Shown here: positions 46,097-55,011 of the stretch, one piece after another
Numbering within the stretch: the first letter of the stretch is position 1
How the letters are laid out: every line of letters begins with the position of its first letter
Assembly (NCBI RefSeq): GCF_042665525.1
Contig: NZ_JBHTCQ010000001.1
Location: 62,001 to 126,000 of the forward strand
Length of the DNA: 64,000 bases
Source: Allobogoriella alba
Lineage (GTDB): Bacteria; Actinomycetota; Actinomycetes; Actinomycetales; Actinomycetaceae
Direction: 5' to 3'
The notes under the pieces: model-generated
The model's database searches: none
What the model was told of the DNA's origin: nothing
The model's input: only the letters and a program-made list of their open reading frames with translations
Program-made: the position numbers and the translations under genes

Positions 46097-48925
46097 ATGT
46101 TGCTTCCTGAGATTCGGTTGCTCGGTGCTGTCGAGGTGGACCGGGCAGGTTCCGCCGTGCCTCTTGCCGGGTCTCGCTCGCGGGCGCTCCTCGCCGTCCT
46201 GGCCCTTGCCGCCGGGCATGCCGTCTCGGTCGAGACGCTCGCGATGCGAGTCTGGGGAGAACGAGCTCCAGACCGGGTGCGGGCGGCCCTGCAGACTCAC
46301 ATCTGGCGACTGCGGGCCGTGCTGGGGTCCGACCTCGTCCGGTTCGACCCCACGGGATACCGCCTCACGCTAGACAGGCACCGCATCGACGCCCTGGCGT
46401 TCGCCGACCGGTGTGCGGCGGCCCGCGCCACGGACGATCCGCGGCGCGAGCGGACGCTGCTGCAGGAGGCAGTGGCGCTGTGGTCCGGCGAACCGTTCGG
46501 AGAGGACCTCTCTGCGTGGCTGACCCATTCCGCCGCGCCCCAGCTCGTCGACAGCTACCTCCGTGCGGTGGAGCGTCGGGTCGATCTCGACCTTGCGGCG
46601 GGTGACACCGACGGGATCGTGGCCGAGCTCCGTGCACTCACGGACACCCACCCGCTGCGCGAGAGCCTCTGGCTCCGGCTGCTCCGGTCGCTGCGCGTGG
46701 AGGGCCGCACGGCCGAGGCGCTCGCGGCCTACGGCGAGCTGCGGGTCCGTCTCGCCGACGAGCTCGGCGCGGATCCGGCGCCCGAGCTCCAGGCCCTCCA
46801 TCTCGACCTGCTGCGCGGCACAGCACCCGCAGCGACACCGGCGAGGGTGCCGCGAACACTCCCGGCCGACCTCCCCCACTTCGTCGGGCGGGACGCCGAG
46901 CTCGCCGCCCTCGACGCCCTCGTCTGCCGCGACGACGTTCCCGGTAGCGGCGCGAGGCTGGCGGTCGTCCACGGCCCGGCCGGCAGCGGCAAGACGTCGC
47001 TGCTCGTCCACTGGGGCCACCGCGTCACCGAGGCCTTCCCGGACGGCCAGCTGTTCCTCCATCTGCGCGGCTTCGACCGCGACCCGCCGGTGCCCGCACA
47101 CACCGCCCTGGACCTGCTGCTGCGCGCCGTGGGCGTTCCCGGGAACCGGATCCCGGACGCCGTCGAGGCCAGGTCGGCGCTGCTACGGACCGAGCTGGCG
47201 GACCGCCGCATGCTGCTCGTGCTCGACGACGCCCATGACGCCGGACAGGTGCGGCCGCTGCTGCCCAGCGGTCCCAGCCTGGTGGTGGTCACGTCCCGCA
47301 ACGAGCTCCGCAGCCTCGCCGTGATCGACGGCGCGGCCCGGGTGGCGGTCGGGCCGATGACGCCCGACGACGCGGTGCGGCTCATCCGTCGGCGCACGGA
47401 CGCCGCCCAACCAGGACCGGGGACGACGCCGACGACGAGCGAGTCGCTGCTCGCAAGTCTCGCGGAGCACTGCGGCCATCTGCCCCTCGCGCTGGCCATC
47501 GCCGGCGAACGGGCCGGTCGCGCGCCGGATCTCGACGCGTTCGTCACCGAGCTGGCGGACCGGCGCCGCCGGCTGGACGCGCTCGGCAGCAGCGAGGACC
47601 CCCTCACAGACCTTCGCAGCCTGTTCGACGCGAGCTACCGCTACCTCGACCCGGACGCCACACGCGCGCTCCGGGTGATCGGCCTCTACCCGGAGGGCGT
47701 GGTCAGCACCGGCGCCGTGTCGGCGCTTGCAGGTCTCGATCGTCAGGCCGCCGACCGCGCCATGGACCGGCTCACCGAGAGCAACCTGCTCCGGCTGGTC
47801 CGGGCCGGAACCTTCGCGATCCACGACCTGTTGCGGCTCTACGCGATCGAGCTCGTGCACCGCGAGGACGGCCCGGTCGAGCGTGCCGCGGCACGGGACC
47901 GGCTGCACTCCTGGTTCGCCCACTCGGCCGAGGCCGCCTGCCTGCGGTTGTGGCGCTATCCGACCGCCATCGAGGCAGGCCCGCTCGCCGCCGGGACCGA
48001 GCCCGAGGCGTTCGGGACCGAGAACGATGCCATCGCCTGGTTCGCCGGGCACCGCTCCGCGCTCACGGCCGTCATCGACCAGGCGTTCGAGGCGGATGAC
48101 CACCGCACCGTGTGCAGGCTCGTCCCCCGCCTCGGCTGGTACCTCATCCTCATCGGGGCCGGCGACGACCAGCTCAGGTTGTGCCGCCTCGCGCTCGCCA
48201 GCGCCCGCACGCTCGGGGATCCCCAGCACATCGGCGGCGCGGCGAACAACCTCGGCATCGCATGGGCCCAGCAGGGCGAGGACCACAACGACGACGCACG
48301 GCGGTGCTTCGACGAGGCGGCCGAGGCCTACACCAGGTCGGGCGACCTCGACGGTCTCCACCGGACCAAGAACAACATCGGCGCGCTGCTCTGCCGCACG
48401 GACACCCCGGGCGGCGTCGCCTACCTCGAGGAGCTGCTGGCCGAGATGCGGCAGCTCCACGTCCCGGCGTTGGACACGTGCGGCACACTTCGCAACCTCA
48501 CCGCCAACCACTGCCGGCTGGGGAACTACGACCGTGCGATGGACCTGGCGCAGGAGCTTCTTGACGTCGCCCGCTCCGAGCGGCACGCGCTCCACGAGGC
48601 CGGCGGTCTCGACGCGCTGGGCACCGCCCAGCTCGCGCGTGGCGACGCCGAGGCGGCCTGCCGGTCGTTCCGGGAGGCGGTCGAGCTCTACCACCACGCG
48701 GGCGACCGCCTCAACGAGGCCAACCAGCTCCGGGAGGTCGGCAAGGCCGAGCTCACGGCCGGCCGGCCCGAGGCCGCCCGTGCCGCCTGGACCGAGTCGC
48801 TGGACCTGCTGGAGGAGATCCGGGCGACCGGCCGCTCCACGAGCGTGGATCAGGTGCGGGCGCTGCTGGAGGAGCTGGCGGACCAGCCGGACCCGCCAGT
48901 GCCGGCCGGGCCGGGACCTCGGTAG
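46097..48925 (+). CDS. SARP (AfsR/DnrI-type) regulator with NB-ARC and TPR domains
   Basis: This 942-residue activator has an OmpR-like winged helix (about 1-92; LPEIRLLGAVEVDRAGS, RALLAVLALAAGHAVS) and a bacterial transcriptional activation domain (about 95-245). An NB-ARC ATPase (about 270-560) has a P-loop GPAGSGKTSL near residue 293, a Walker B-like LLVLDDAHDA, and SLPLALAIAGERAGR-like GLPL motif (HLPLALAIAGE). The TPR helices are at about 650-930. AfsR-type proteins integrate signals for secondary metabolism. The nearby type III PKS cluster is a natural but unproven target. The ATG at 46097 follows GGGGGAAAC. Confidence 0.93.
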   Translation: MLLPEIRLLGAVEVDRAGSAVPLAGSRSRALLAVLALAAGHAVSVETLAMRVWGERAPDRVRAALQTHIWRLRAVLGSDLVRFDPTGYRLTLDRHRIDALAFADRCAAARATDDPRRERTLLQEAVALWSGEPFGEDLSAWLTHSAAPQLVDSYLRAVERRVDLDLAAGDTDGIVAELRALTDTHPLRESLWLRLLRSLRVEGRTAEALAAYGELRVRLADELGADPAPELQALHLDLLRGTAPAATPARVPRTLPADLPHFVGRDAELAALDALVCRDDVPGSGARLAVVHGPAGSGKTSLLVHWGHRVTEAFPDGQLFLHLRGFDRDPPVPAHTALDLLLRAVGVPGNRIPDAVEARSALLRTELADRRMLLVLDDAHDAGQVRPLLPSGPSLVVVTSRNELRSLAVIDGAARVAVGPMTPDDAVRLIRRRTDAAQPGPGTTPTTSESLLASLAEHCGHLPLALAIAGERAGRAPDLDAFVTELADRRRRLDALGSSEDPLTDLRSLFDASYRYLDPDATRALRVIGLYPEGVVSTGAVSALAGLDRQAADRAMDRLTESNLLRLVRAGTFAIHDLLRLYAIELVHREDGPVERAAARDRLHSWFAHSAEAACLRLWRYPTAIEAGPLAAGTEPEAFGTENDAIAWFAGHRSALTAVIDQAFEADDHRTVCRLVPRLGWYLILIGAGDDQLRLCRLALASARTLGDPQHIGGAANNLGIAWAQQGEDHNDDARRCFDEAAEAYTRSGDLDGLHRTKNNIGALLCRTDTPGGVAYLEELLAEMRQLHVPALDTCGTLRNLTANHCRLGNYDRAMDLAQELLDVARSERHALHEAGGLDALGTAQLARGDAEAACRSFREAVELYHHAGDRLNEANQLREVGKAELTAGRPEAARAAWTESLDLLEEIRATGRSTSVDQVRALLEELADQPDPPVPAGPGPR

Positions 48926-48949
48926 AACAGATTCGTGCGGTCGTGAGGC

Positions 48950-50359
48950 TCAGCTCCAGACGAGGACCTGCGAGGGATCCTCGAGCACCTTGGCGACGTC
49001 GGCCAGCACCTGTGCGCCGAGAGCCCCGTCGACCAGGCGGTGGTCCATCGACAGCGCCAGCTGCGTGACCCAGCGGGGCTTGACCGTGCCCTTGTGGACC
49101 CAGGGCTGCTGGCGGACGGCGCCGAAGGCCAGGATCACCGACTCCCCGGGATTGAGGATCGGGGTGCCGGTGTCGATGCCGAAGACGCCGACGTTGGTGA
49201 TCGAGACCGTCCCGTCGGTCATCTCCTCCGGGGCGGTCTTCCCGGCGCGGGCACGCGCGGTCAGCTCACCGAGCGCGACGGCGAGCTCGTGCAGCGTCAT
49301 CCGGTTCGCGTTCTTGATGTTCGGCACGAGCAGGCCGCGGGGCGTCTGCGCGGCGATGCCGAGGTTCATGTAGTGCTTGTAGACGATCTCCTGGCGTGCG
49401 TCGTCCCAGGAGGCGTTGACCTCGGGGTTGCGGCGCACCGCGTGGATGAACGCCTTCATGACGATCAGCAGCGGGGTCACCCGCACGTCGGCGAACTCCT
49501 TGTCCTGCCGGAGCCGCTCGACCAGCTTCATGGTGCGGGTGACGTCCACGGTGTGGAAGACCGTCACGTGGGGTGCGGTGAACGCGGAGGACACCATGGC
49601 CTCCGCGGTGCGCCGCCGCACCGACTTCGCCGGGACGGTCGTGCGCCGTCCGTCGGGCGAGACGGTGCCGCCCTCCAGCCACGGCTCGCCCGGGTACGTC
49701 GCCAGCGGCTGCACCTCGGTGCGCTCCTGCTGCGCGAGGACGTCCTCCCGGGTGATGATCCCGCCGGGTCCGGAGCCAGTGACGGTGGTCAGGTCGACGC
49801 CGACGTCCTTGGCGAGGCGCCGTACCGGCGGCTTGGCGAGCACGCGGAGATCCCCGTGCTCAGCCGTGCTCGCGGGCGACGGCGTCGTGGCGGGTGGCGC
49901 GGTCTGCGGCTCGGGCGTCGCCGTGCGGCGGGGCCGACGGCGCGGGCTCGCCGCACGAGTGCCGTAACCGACCAGCACGGAACCGGAGGAGTCCGCGTCG
50001 TCGTGCTGGCTGCCGTTCGGCTGCGCGGTCCCCTCGCCGTCGCTCGCGCCCTGGCCGTTCTCCGCGGCCGCGGTGGCGGCGCCTCCGCCGTCGGACGAGG
50101 TCTCCGGACCGCCGGGGTCGACGTCGATGACCACGATCGGGTCGCCGACCTGGACCGTGGTCCCCTCCTCGGCGAGGAGCTCATGGACGCGCCCCGCGTA
50201 CGGGCTAGGCAGCTCGACGACGGACTTGGCCGTCTCGATCTCGCAGAGCTGCTGGTTGGCGGCCACGGTGTCGCCGACGGCGACGGCCCAGGTGACGATG
50301 TCGGCCTCGGTCAGGCCCTCCCCGACGTCCGGGAGCCGGAACTGCTGGTAGCTCGGCAC
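48950..50359 (-). CDS. bkdC: Branched-chain 2-oxoacid dehydrogenase E2 (dihydrolipoamide acyltransferase)
   Basis: This 469-residue E2 has one lipoyl domain (1-80; ETAKSVVELPSPY with the lipoyl-Lys45), an Ala/Ser/Pro linker and a peripheral-subunit-binding domain (about 178-212; VRRLAKDVGVDLTTVTGSG). The catalytic acyltransferase domain shows DHRLVDGA (H-x3-D-G) near the C-terminus. It transfers branched acyl groups to CoA for branched-chain fatty acid or Val/Leu/Ile breakdown. GTG start with GAGGAG upstream, 20 nt after the E1-beta stop. Confidence 0.93.
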   Translation of the reverse strand: MPSYQQFRLPDVGEGLTEADIVTWAVAVGDTVAANQQLCEIETAKSVVELPSPYAGRVHELLAEEGTTVQVGDPIVVIDVDPGGPETSSDGGGAATAAAENGQGASDGEGTAQPNGSQHDDADSSGSVLVGYGTRAASPRRRPRRTATPEPQTAPPATTPSPASTAEHGDLRVLAKPPVRRLAKDVGVDLTTVTGSGPGGIITREDVLAQQERTEVQPLATYPGEPWLEGGTVSPDGRRTTVPAKSVRRRTAEAMVSSAFTAPHVTVFHTVDVTRTMKLVERLRQDKEFADVRVTPLLIVMKAFIHAVRRNPEVNASWDDARQEIVYKHYMNLGIAAQTPRGLLVPNIKNANRMTLHELAVALGELTARARAGKTAPEEMTDGTVSITNVGVFGIDTGTPILNPGESVILAFGAVRQQPWVHKGTVKPRWVTQLALSMDHRLVDGALGAQVLADVAKVLEDPSQVLVWS

Positions 50360-50379
50360 GTGTGCTCCTCTCGGTGTGG

Positions 50380-51378
50380 TCAGAAGGCCAGCGACCGCTC
50401 GACCGCGTCGAGCACCCGGTCGAGGTTCGGCAGGTAGTGCTCCTCGTGCTTCGCCGCCGGGTACGGCGTGTGGTAGCCGCCGACCCGCAGCACGGGTGCC
50501 TCGAGGGAGTAGAAGCAGCGCTCGGAGACCCGTGCCGCGAGCTCGGCGCCCGGGCCGAAGAAGACCGGCGCCTCGTGGGCGACCACGAGCCGCCCGGTGC
50601 GCTCCACCGACGCGGCGACGGTGTCGACGTCGAGCGGGGAGATCGAGCGTAGGTCGATGACCTCCAGCGCCGTGCCCTCCTCGGCCGCGACGTCGGCCGC
50701 GGACAGCAGCGTCTTGACCGTGGGCCCGTAGCCCGCGACCGTCACGTCGGTGCCCTGCCGAACCACGCGCGCGGCGTGCAGGCCCGTCGTCAGGCCCTCC
50801 TCCGTCAGGTCGACCTCGGACTCGAGGTCCGCCTCCGACCGCTCCCAGTAGCGGGCCTTCGGCTCGAGGAACAGCACGGGGTCCGGCGAGGCGATGGCCT
50901 GCTGGATCATCGTGAAGCCGTCCACGGCGGTGGCCGGGGAGACCACGCGCAGTCCGGCGGTGTGCGCGAAGTACGTCTCCGGGGACTCGCTGTGGTGCTC
51001 GATCGCGCCGATGCCGCCGCCGTACGGGATCCGGATGACGACGGGGACCTGCAGGTCGCCCATCGAGCGGTACCGGATCTTCGCCAGCTGGGTGGTGATC
51101 TGGTCGAAGGCGGGGAAGACGAAGCCGTCGAACTGGATCTCGCAGACGGGCCGGTACCCGGCGAGGGCCAGGCCGATCGCGGTGCCGACGATGCCGGACT
51201 CGGCGAGCGGGGTGTCGACCACGCGGTCGGCACCGAAGGTCTCCTGGAGACCGTCGGTGACCCGGAAGACACCGCCGAGCGGTCCGATGTCCTCGCCCAT
51301 GAGGACTACGGACGGGTCACGCTCCATGGCGGTCCGCAGCCCGGCGTTGATGGCCTTGGACAGCGCTGTCGCGCTCAT
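50380..51378 (-). CDS. bkdB: Branched-chain 2-oxoacid dehydrogenase E1 beta
   Basis: This 332-residue transketolase-like subunit has family features VVLMGEDIGPLGGVFRVTDGL, DTPLAESGIVGTAIGLALAGYRPV and VVIRIPYGGGIGAIEHHSES. With the alpha subunit it forms the TPP-dependent decarboxylase. The ATG at 51378 overlaps the E1-alpha stop by 4 nt; a longer frame upstream is only the alpha gene read in another phase. Confidence 0.94.
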   Translation of the reverse strand: MSATALSKAINAGLRTAMERDPSVVLMGEDIGPLGGVFRVTDGLQETFGADRVVDTPLAESGIVGTAIGLALAGYRPVCEIQFDGFVFPAFDQITTQLAKIRYRSMGDLQVPVVIRIPYGGGIGAIEHHSESPETYFAHTAGLRVVSPATAVDGFTMIQQAIASPDPVLFLEPKARYWERSEADLESEVDLTEEGLTTGLHAARVVRQGTDVTVAGYGPTVKTLLSAADVAAEEGTALEVIDLRSISPLDVDTVAASVERTGRLVVAHEAPVFFGPGAELAARVSERCFYSLEAPVLRVGGYHTPYPAAKHEEHYLPNLDRVLDAVERSLAF

Positions 51379-52514
51379 GACGCCGCCCCGGCGTCGTCGG
51401 CGAAGCTCTCCTCGAGGGCGACGAAGTCGGCGCGCTCGCCCGCCACCAGCGGATGGGGGGTGGCGTAGACGTGGTCGAACATCTCCGTCGGCGGACCAAC
51501 CCGGAGGCTGCGGCAGTGGTCGCGGGTGGCGGCGGCGAGCTCGTCCGCCTCGTGCTCGACGGCGGAGAAGAAGTCCTCCTCGGCGCGCCCCTCCCGCTCG
51601 AGGCAGGCACGTACTCGCCGGATCGGGTCCTTCCGGGCCCAGCTCTCCTCCTCCTCGCGCGTGCGGTAGCGGCTCGGGTCGTCCGAGGTGGTGTGGGCAC
51701 CCATCCGATAGGTGACCGCCTCGATCAGGGTCGGCCCGCCGCCGGACCGGGCACGCTCCAGGGCGATGCGGGTGGCGGCGTAGCAGGCGAGCGGGTCGTT
51801 GCCGTCGACCCGGAGCGACGGGATGCCGAACCCGCCGCCGCGCATGGCCAGCGGAACCCGCGACTGGGTGGAGCTGGGCACCGAGATGGCCCACTGGTTG
51901 TTCTGGACGAAGAAGACGACGGGGGCGTTCGCGGAGGCGGCGAAGACCATCCCCTCGTTGGCGTCGCCCTGCGAGGTGGCGCCGTCGCCGAGGTAGCACA
52001 CGACGGCGCGGTCGCGTGCGGGATTGCCGGTGCCGACATCGCCGTCGCGCTGGATGCCCATGGCGTAGCCGACGGCGTGCAACGCCTGGGTCGCGATGAC
52101 GATCGAGTAGAGGTGGAAGTTGTGGGCCTTCGGGTCCCAACCGCCGTGCCGCGTGCCGCGGAAGAGCGCGAGCAGCTCGCGCAGATCGAGCCCGCGGACC
52201 TGCGCGACGCCGTGCTCGCGGTAGGAGGGGAAGACGTAGTCGCGTGCGGCGAGCGCATGGCCGGAGCCGACCTGGGCGGCCTCCTGGCCGAGGCTCTGCG
52301 CCCAGAGGCCGAGCTCTCCCTGACGCTGCAGGGAGGTGGCCTGGGTGTCGAACGCCCGGGTCAGCACCATGTCGCGGTACATCGCGCGGACGGCGTCCTC
52401 GCCGAGCGCGTCGAGCGCGGGGGTCAGCTCCGGGTGGCGGTGTCGCCGGCCCTCCTGATCCAGCAGCTGGATCGTCGACGGGGCGGCGTCGGTGAGGGTG
52501 AGCGGGTCGGTCAA
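51375..52514 (-). CDS. bkdA: Branched-chain 2-oxoacid dehydrogenase E1 alpha
   Basis: This 379-residue TPP-binding subunit has the motif GDGATSQGDANEGMVFAAS and downstream NNQWAISVP, with the conserved YRMGAHTTSDDPSRYR of the branched-chain type. It starts at TTG 52514, supported by GGAGG 6 nt upstream and by the family N-terminus. It is the first gene of bkdA-B-C; no E3 gene is in the operon, so a shared dihydrolipoamide dehydrogenase is expected elsewhere. Confidence 0.94.
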   Translation of the reverse strand: MTDPLTLTDAAPSTIQLLDQEGRRHRHPELTPALDALGEDAVRAMYRDMVLTRAFDTQATSLQRQGELGLWAQSLGQEAAQVGSGHALAARDYVFPSYREHGVAQVRGLDLRELLALFRGTRHGGWDPKAHNFHLYSIVIATQALHAVGYAMGIQRDGDVGTGNPARDRAVVCYLGDGATSQGDANEGMVFAASANAPVVFFVQNNQWAISVPSSTQSRVPLAMRGGGFGIPSLRVDGNDPLACYAATRIALERARSGGGPTLIEAVTYRMGAHTTSDDPSRYRTREEEESWARKDPIRRVRACLEREGRAEEDFFSAVEHEADELAAATRDHCRSLRVGPPTEMFDHVYATPHPLVAGERADFVALEESFADDAGAAS

Positions 52515-52626
52515 GGGAACCTCCTCGGCGGGCGGCCTCGGTGAGCCTCCGTGAATCCGCCGTGCCCGCCGCAGGGGTGGCGCGGCGAGGCACGGCGGTG
52601 GGTCAGGTCAGGGTGGCGACCCGAAA

Positions 52627-52642
52627 CCTACGCCAGCGTAGG
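52627..52642. promoter_or_regulatory. Operator-like dyad upstream of bkd operon
   Basis: CCTACGC-CA-GCGTAGG is a perfect 7-2-7 inverted repeat, 113 bp before the bkdA start. Its form resembles TetR-family operators of acyl-CoA metabolism. A weak promoter TCGCAA, 17 bp, TACGCT on the minus strand overlaps it. Confidence 0.5.
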
Positions 52643-52716
52643 CTACGGCACCGTCGGTTGCGATTCGTGGATACCTCCAAAGAACTGCGGGTCATCGTTG
52701 ATCAGCCGTCCTCGAT

Positions 52717-52780
52717 CTGTGGGATTCCACAGGGTTGTCCCCTCCTGTGGGTACCACGAGCCGGCGCGGGCGTCCACAGG
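52717..52780. promoter_or_regulatory. Four CTGTGG/CCACAG half-sites in the bkd-hisC gap
   Basis: CTGTGG (52717), CCACAG (52727), CTGTGG (52745) and CCACAG (52775) make two dyads: one with a 4-bp spacer and one (CCTGTGG/CCACAGG) with a 23-bp spacer. They lie in the 314-bp gene-free stretch 52515-52828, downstream of the aminotransferase. Possible terminator or regulator site. Apart from this and the dyad at 52627 I see nothing in the gap. Confidence 0.35.
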
Positions 52781-52828
52781 ACACCCCACGGAGAGGCGGA
52801 GCGGCGGAGGAACTCTTGGCGGGCGCCG

Positions 52829-53926
52829 TCAGGCGTTCGCGAGCGGGGCGCGATCGGCGATCCAGTCCGCGGCGATGTCGAGGAAGAGGTCGTTGCCTTC
52901 CGGCTCGCCGACCGAGACACGGACCCCCTCGCCGTCGAACGGGCGCACCAGGACCCCACGGTCGCGCGCGGTCGCGGCGAAGGCGGCGGAACGGCGTCCC
53001 AGCTCGAGCCAGACGAAGTTGCCCTGCGGATCGGGGATCTGCCATCCCTGCTCGGCGAGCGCCGCCACGACGCGGTCGCGCTCCGCGACCACCTGCGCCA
53101 CGCGCTCGTGCACGGTCTCCATGGCGCTCAGGGCCGCGAGCGCGCCCGCCTGCGCCATGGCGTTGACGCCGAACGGCGTCGACGCGGCCCGGATCCCGGT
53201 GGCGAGCCGCCGCCGGGAGACGGAGTAGCCCACGCGCAGGCCCGCGAGGCCGTACGCCTTGGAAAACGTGCGCAGGACCACGAGGTTCTTGTGCTCTGGG
53301 AGCAGAGCGATCCCGTCGGTGGGGTCCTCGATGCGGACGAACTCCAGGTACGCCTCGTCCAGGACTACCAGCACGTCCGGTGGGACGGAGGTGAGGAACT
53401 CCCGCACCTCGGTCTGGGTGAGGGCCGGACCGGTCGGGTTGTTGGGGCTGCAGAGCAGCACCACGCGGGTCTGGTCCGTGATCGCGTCGTGCAGCGCGTC
53501 CAGGTCGTGCCGTCCGGCATCGTCCACGGGGACCTGGACCGCCACCGCGCCCGCGACCGGGACGGCGATCGGGTAGGCCTCGAAGGACCGCCACGGCATG
53601 ACCACCTCGTCGCCAGGTCGGCACACCGCCGCGAGGATGTGGGAGAGCACCGCCACGGAACCGTTGCCCACGACGATCTTCTCGGCCGGCACCCCCAGCC
53701 GCTCCCCGAGCGCCTCGGTCAGCTCGGCGGCGTACATGTCGGGGTAGCGGTTCAGCTCCACGCCGGCATCGGCGAGCGCAGCGCCCACCGGTGGCAGCAG
53801 CGGGAAGGGCAGCTCGTTGCTGGAGAGCTTGTACACCTGCCGCCCGCGGGTCGGTCGCGCGCCGGGGACGTAGGCGGGAAGGGCGGCGATCTCGGGCCTG
53901 AGGCTGACGGAGCGGGAGGCGGCCAT
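52829..53926 (-). CDS. HisC-like aromatic/histidinol-phosphate aminotransferase
   Basis: This 365-residue PLP aminotransferase (fold type I) has YKLSSNELPFPLLP, GNGSVAVLSHILAAVCRPGDEVV, SPNNPTGPALT and VVLDEAYLEF, with the PLP lysine in RTFSKAYGLAGLRVGY. It is close to Pat/HisC2 forms of actinobacteria, which act on phenylalanine or histidinol-phosphate; these are hard to separate by eye. No his genes are near, which favours the aromatic type. The ATG at 53926 gives the family start. Confidence 0.9.
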   Translation of the reverse strand: MAASRSVSLRPEIAALPAYVPGARPTRGRQVYKLSSNELPFPLLPPVGAALADAGVELNRYPDMYAAELTEALGERLGVPAEKIVVGNGSVAVLSHILAAVCRPGDEVVMPWRSFEAYPIAVPVAGAVAVQVPVDDAGRHDLDALHDAITDQTRVVLLCSPNNPTGPALTQTEVREFLTSVPPDVLVVLDEAYLEFVRIEDPTDGIALLPEHKNLVVLRTFSKAYGLAGLRVGYSVSRRRLATGIRAASTPFGVNAMAQAGALAALSAMETVHERVAQVVAERDRVVAALAEQGWQIPDPQGNFVWLELGRRSAAFAATARDRGVLVRPFDGEGVRVSVGEPEGNDLFLDIAADWIADRAPLANA

Positions 53927-54017
53927 GCCGCCATGATTCCGCACCGCGTGGCCCGGAGACCAACCCGTGGGGACGGTCCACCACGCCGGCCGGCAGACGC
54001 GTGCACCGCGACGATGG

Positions 54018-54023
54018 CAGGAT
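54018..54023 (+). promoter_or_regulatory. -10 box for leaderless small membrane protein mRNA
   Basis: CAGGAT, then 6 nt, then the ATG at 54030. It is the same form as for dcd. Confidence 0.4.
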
Positions 54024-54029
54024 CGGACC

Positions 54030-54407
54030 ATGAGGTTCGTGATCCGGCTCCTGGTGAACGCGGCGGCCATCTGGTTGTGCGACTGGCTGTTCGGCGGCAT
54101 CGCCCTGGCGCCGAGCTCGAGCACGGGGCAGATGATCCTGTCGCTGGCGGTGGTCGCCCTCGTCTTCACGCTGGTCAACATGCTGGTGAAGCCGGTGGTC
54201 AAGGTGCTGTCGCTGCCGTTCTACATCATCACGCTCGGCCTGTTCTTCCTCGTGGTGAACGCCCTGATGCTGCTGCTGACAGGCTGGATCACGTCCTTCA
54301 CGAACTTCGGCCTGAGCGTCGACGGCTTCGGTACCGCGGTCGTGGCCGGCGTCGTCATCGCGGTCGTCAGCTGGCTGCTGCATCTGGTCATCCCCGGCAA
54401 GCGCTGA
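54030..54407 (+). CDS. Phage-holin-family (Phage_holin_4_2-type) membrane protein
   Basis: This 125-residue protein with four helices belongs to the widespread chromosomal family annotated as phage holin type (DUF360-like). Signatures are LVKPVVKVLSLPFYIITLGLFFLVVNALML and the amphipathic loop before the last helix. It is a household membrane protein of unknown role rather than a sign of a prophage, because no phage genes are near. Start by the leaderless promoter at 54018. Confidence 0.88.
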   Translation: MRFVIRLLVNAAAIWLCDWLFGGIALAPSSSTGQMILSLAVVALVFTLVNMLVKPVVKVLSLPFYIITLGLFFLVVNALMLLLTGWITSFTNFGLSVDGFGTAVVAGVVIAVVSWLLHLVIPGKR

Positions 54408-54429
54408 GTGCGGCAACGGGGCCACCGGG

Positions 54430-54921
54430 CTAGCGGTGCACGTGCGCCGGGTGCCCGGTCTGCGCCGTGATGTCGTGCTCGGCGGCCTCCATCAGCCGCT
54501 CCGCGAGCCGGTGCAACGCACGGCCCGCGGCGACCTCGTCGCCGATGAGCGGGACCGCGTCGTCGCCGGGATCCTTGCGGGCGTGACCCACCGCCCGTAG
54601 CTGGTCCGGGCTCCCGCCCACGAGCGTCGCCTCGGCGACGGTGCTGCCGCCGGACTCCACGAGCGTGAGCTGCACGTGCCAGGTCTGGGACCGCACCTGA
54701 GACGGCGGCCGCGGCGCTCCCGCCGCCTCGCCCGGTTCCTCCGGACGGACCACGCTGTCCGGGCCGGGGTGGCAGATGGTCTCCTCGGCGGTGTCCGACC
54801 AGCGCACCCGATAGGGCGGTGCGCCGTCGACGCCCATGACCTCGACGATCACGCCCTCGCGCACCGCGCCACCGACGACGCCGGACGCCGTCACGATCCG
54901 GTCTCCCGTGGTCGCCTTCAT
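54430..54921 (-). CDS. DUF1918/DUF1876-domain protein
   Basis: This 163-residue soluble protein has an N-terminal DUF1918 SH3-like part (1-60; KATTGDRIVTASGVVGGAVREGVIVEV, APPYRVRWSD) and a C-terminal dsRBD-like DUF1876 part (about 80-155; TWHVQLTLVESGGSTVAEATLV). Both domains are common in actinobacteria and have no proven function. The ATG at 54921 has AGGAGGACGG just upstream. Confidence 0.87.
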   Translation of the reverse strand: MKATTGDRIVTASGVVGGAVREGVIVEVMGVDGAPPYRVRWSDTAEETICHPGPDSVVRPEEPGEAAGAPRPPSQVRSQTWHVQLTLVESGGSTVAEATLVGGSPDQLRAVGHARKDPGDDAVPLIGDEVAAGRALHRLAERLMEAAEHDITAQTGHPAHVHR

Positions 54922-55011
54922 CCGTCCTCCTCGACGTCGAGCTCCGGACACGACCATCATGCGCCCAGCCGGGTGGGTCGGCACGGGGAACGCGGGTCCG
55001 GTCCGCGACGG

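Noticed and set aside
52717..52780. TGTGG/CCACA strings as DnaA boxes or a replication origin
   Set aside because: They match only part of the TTATCCACA box, are few, and no dnaA, dnaN or AT-rich region is near.
54030..54407. Phage holin as evidence of a prophage
   Set aside because: This family is a common chromosomal membrane protein in actinobacteria, and no phage structural or lysis gene is present.
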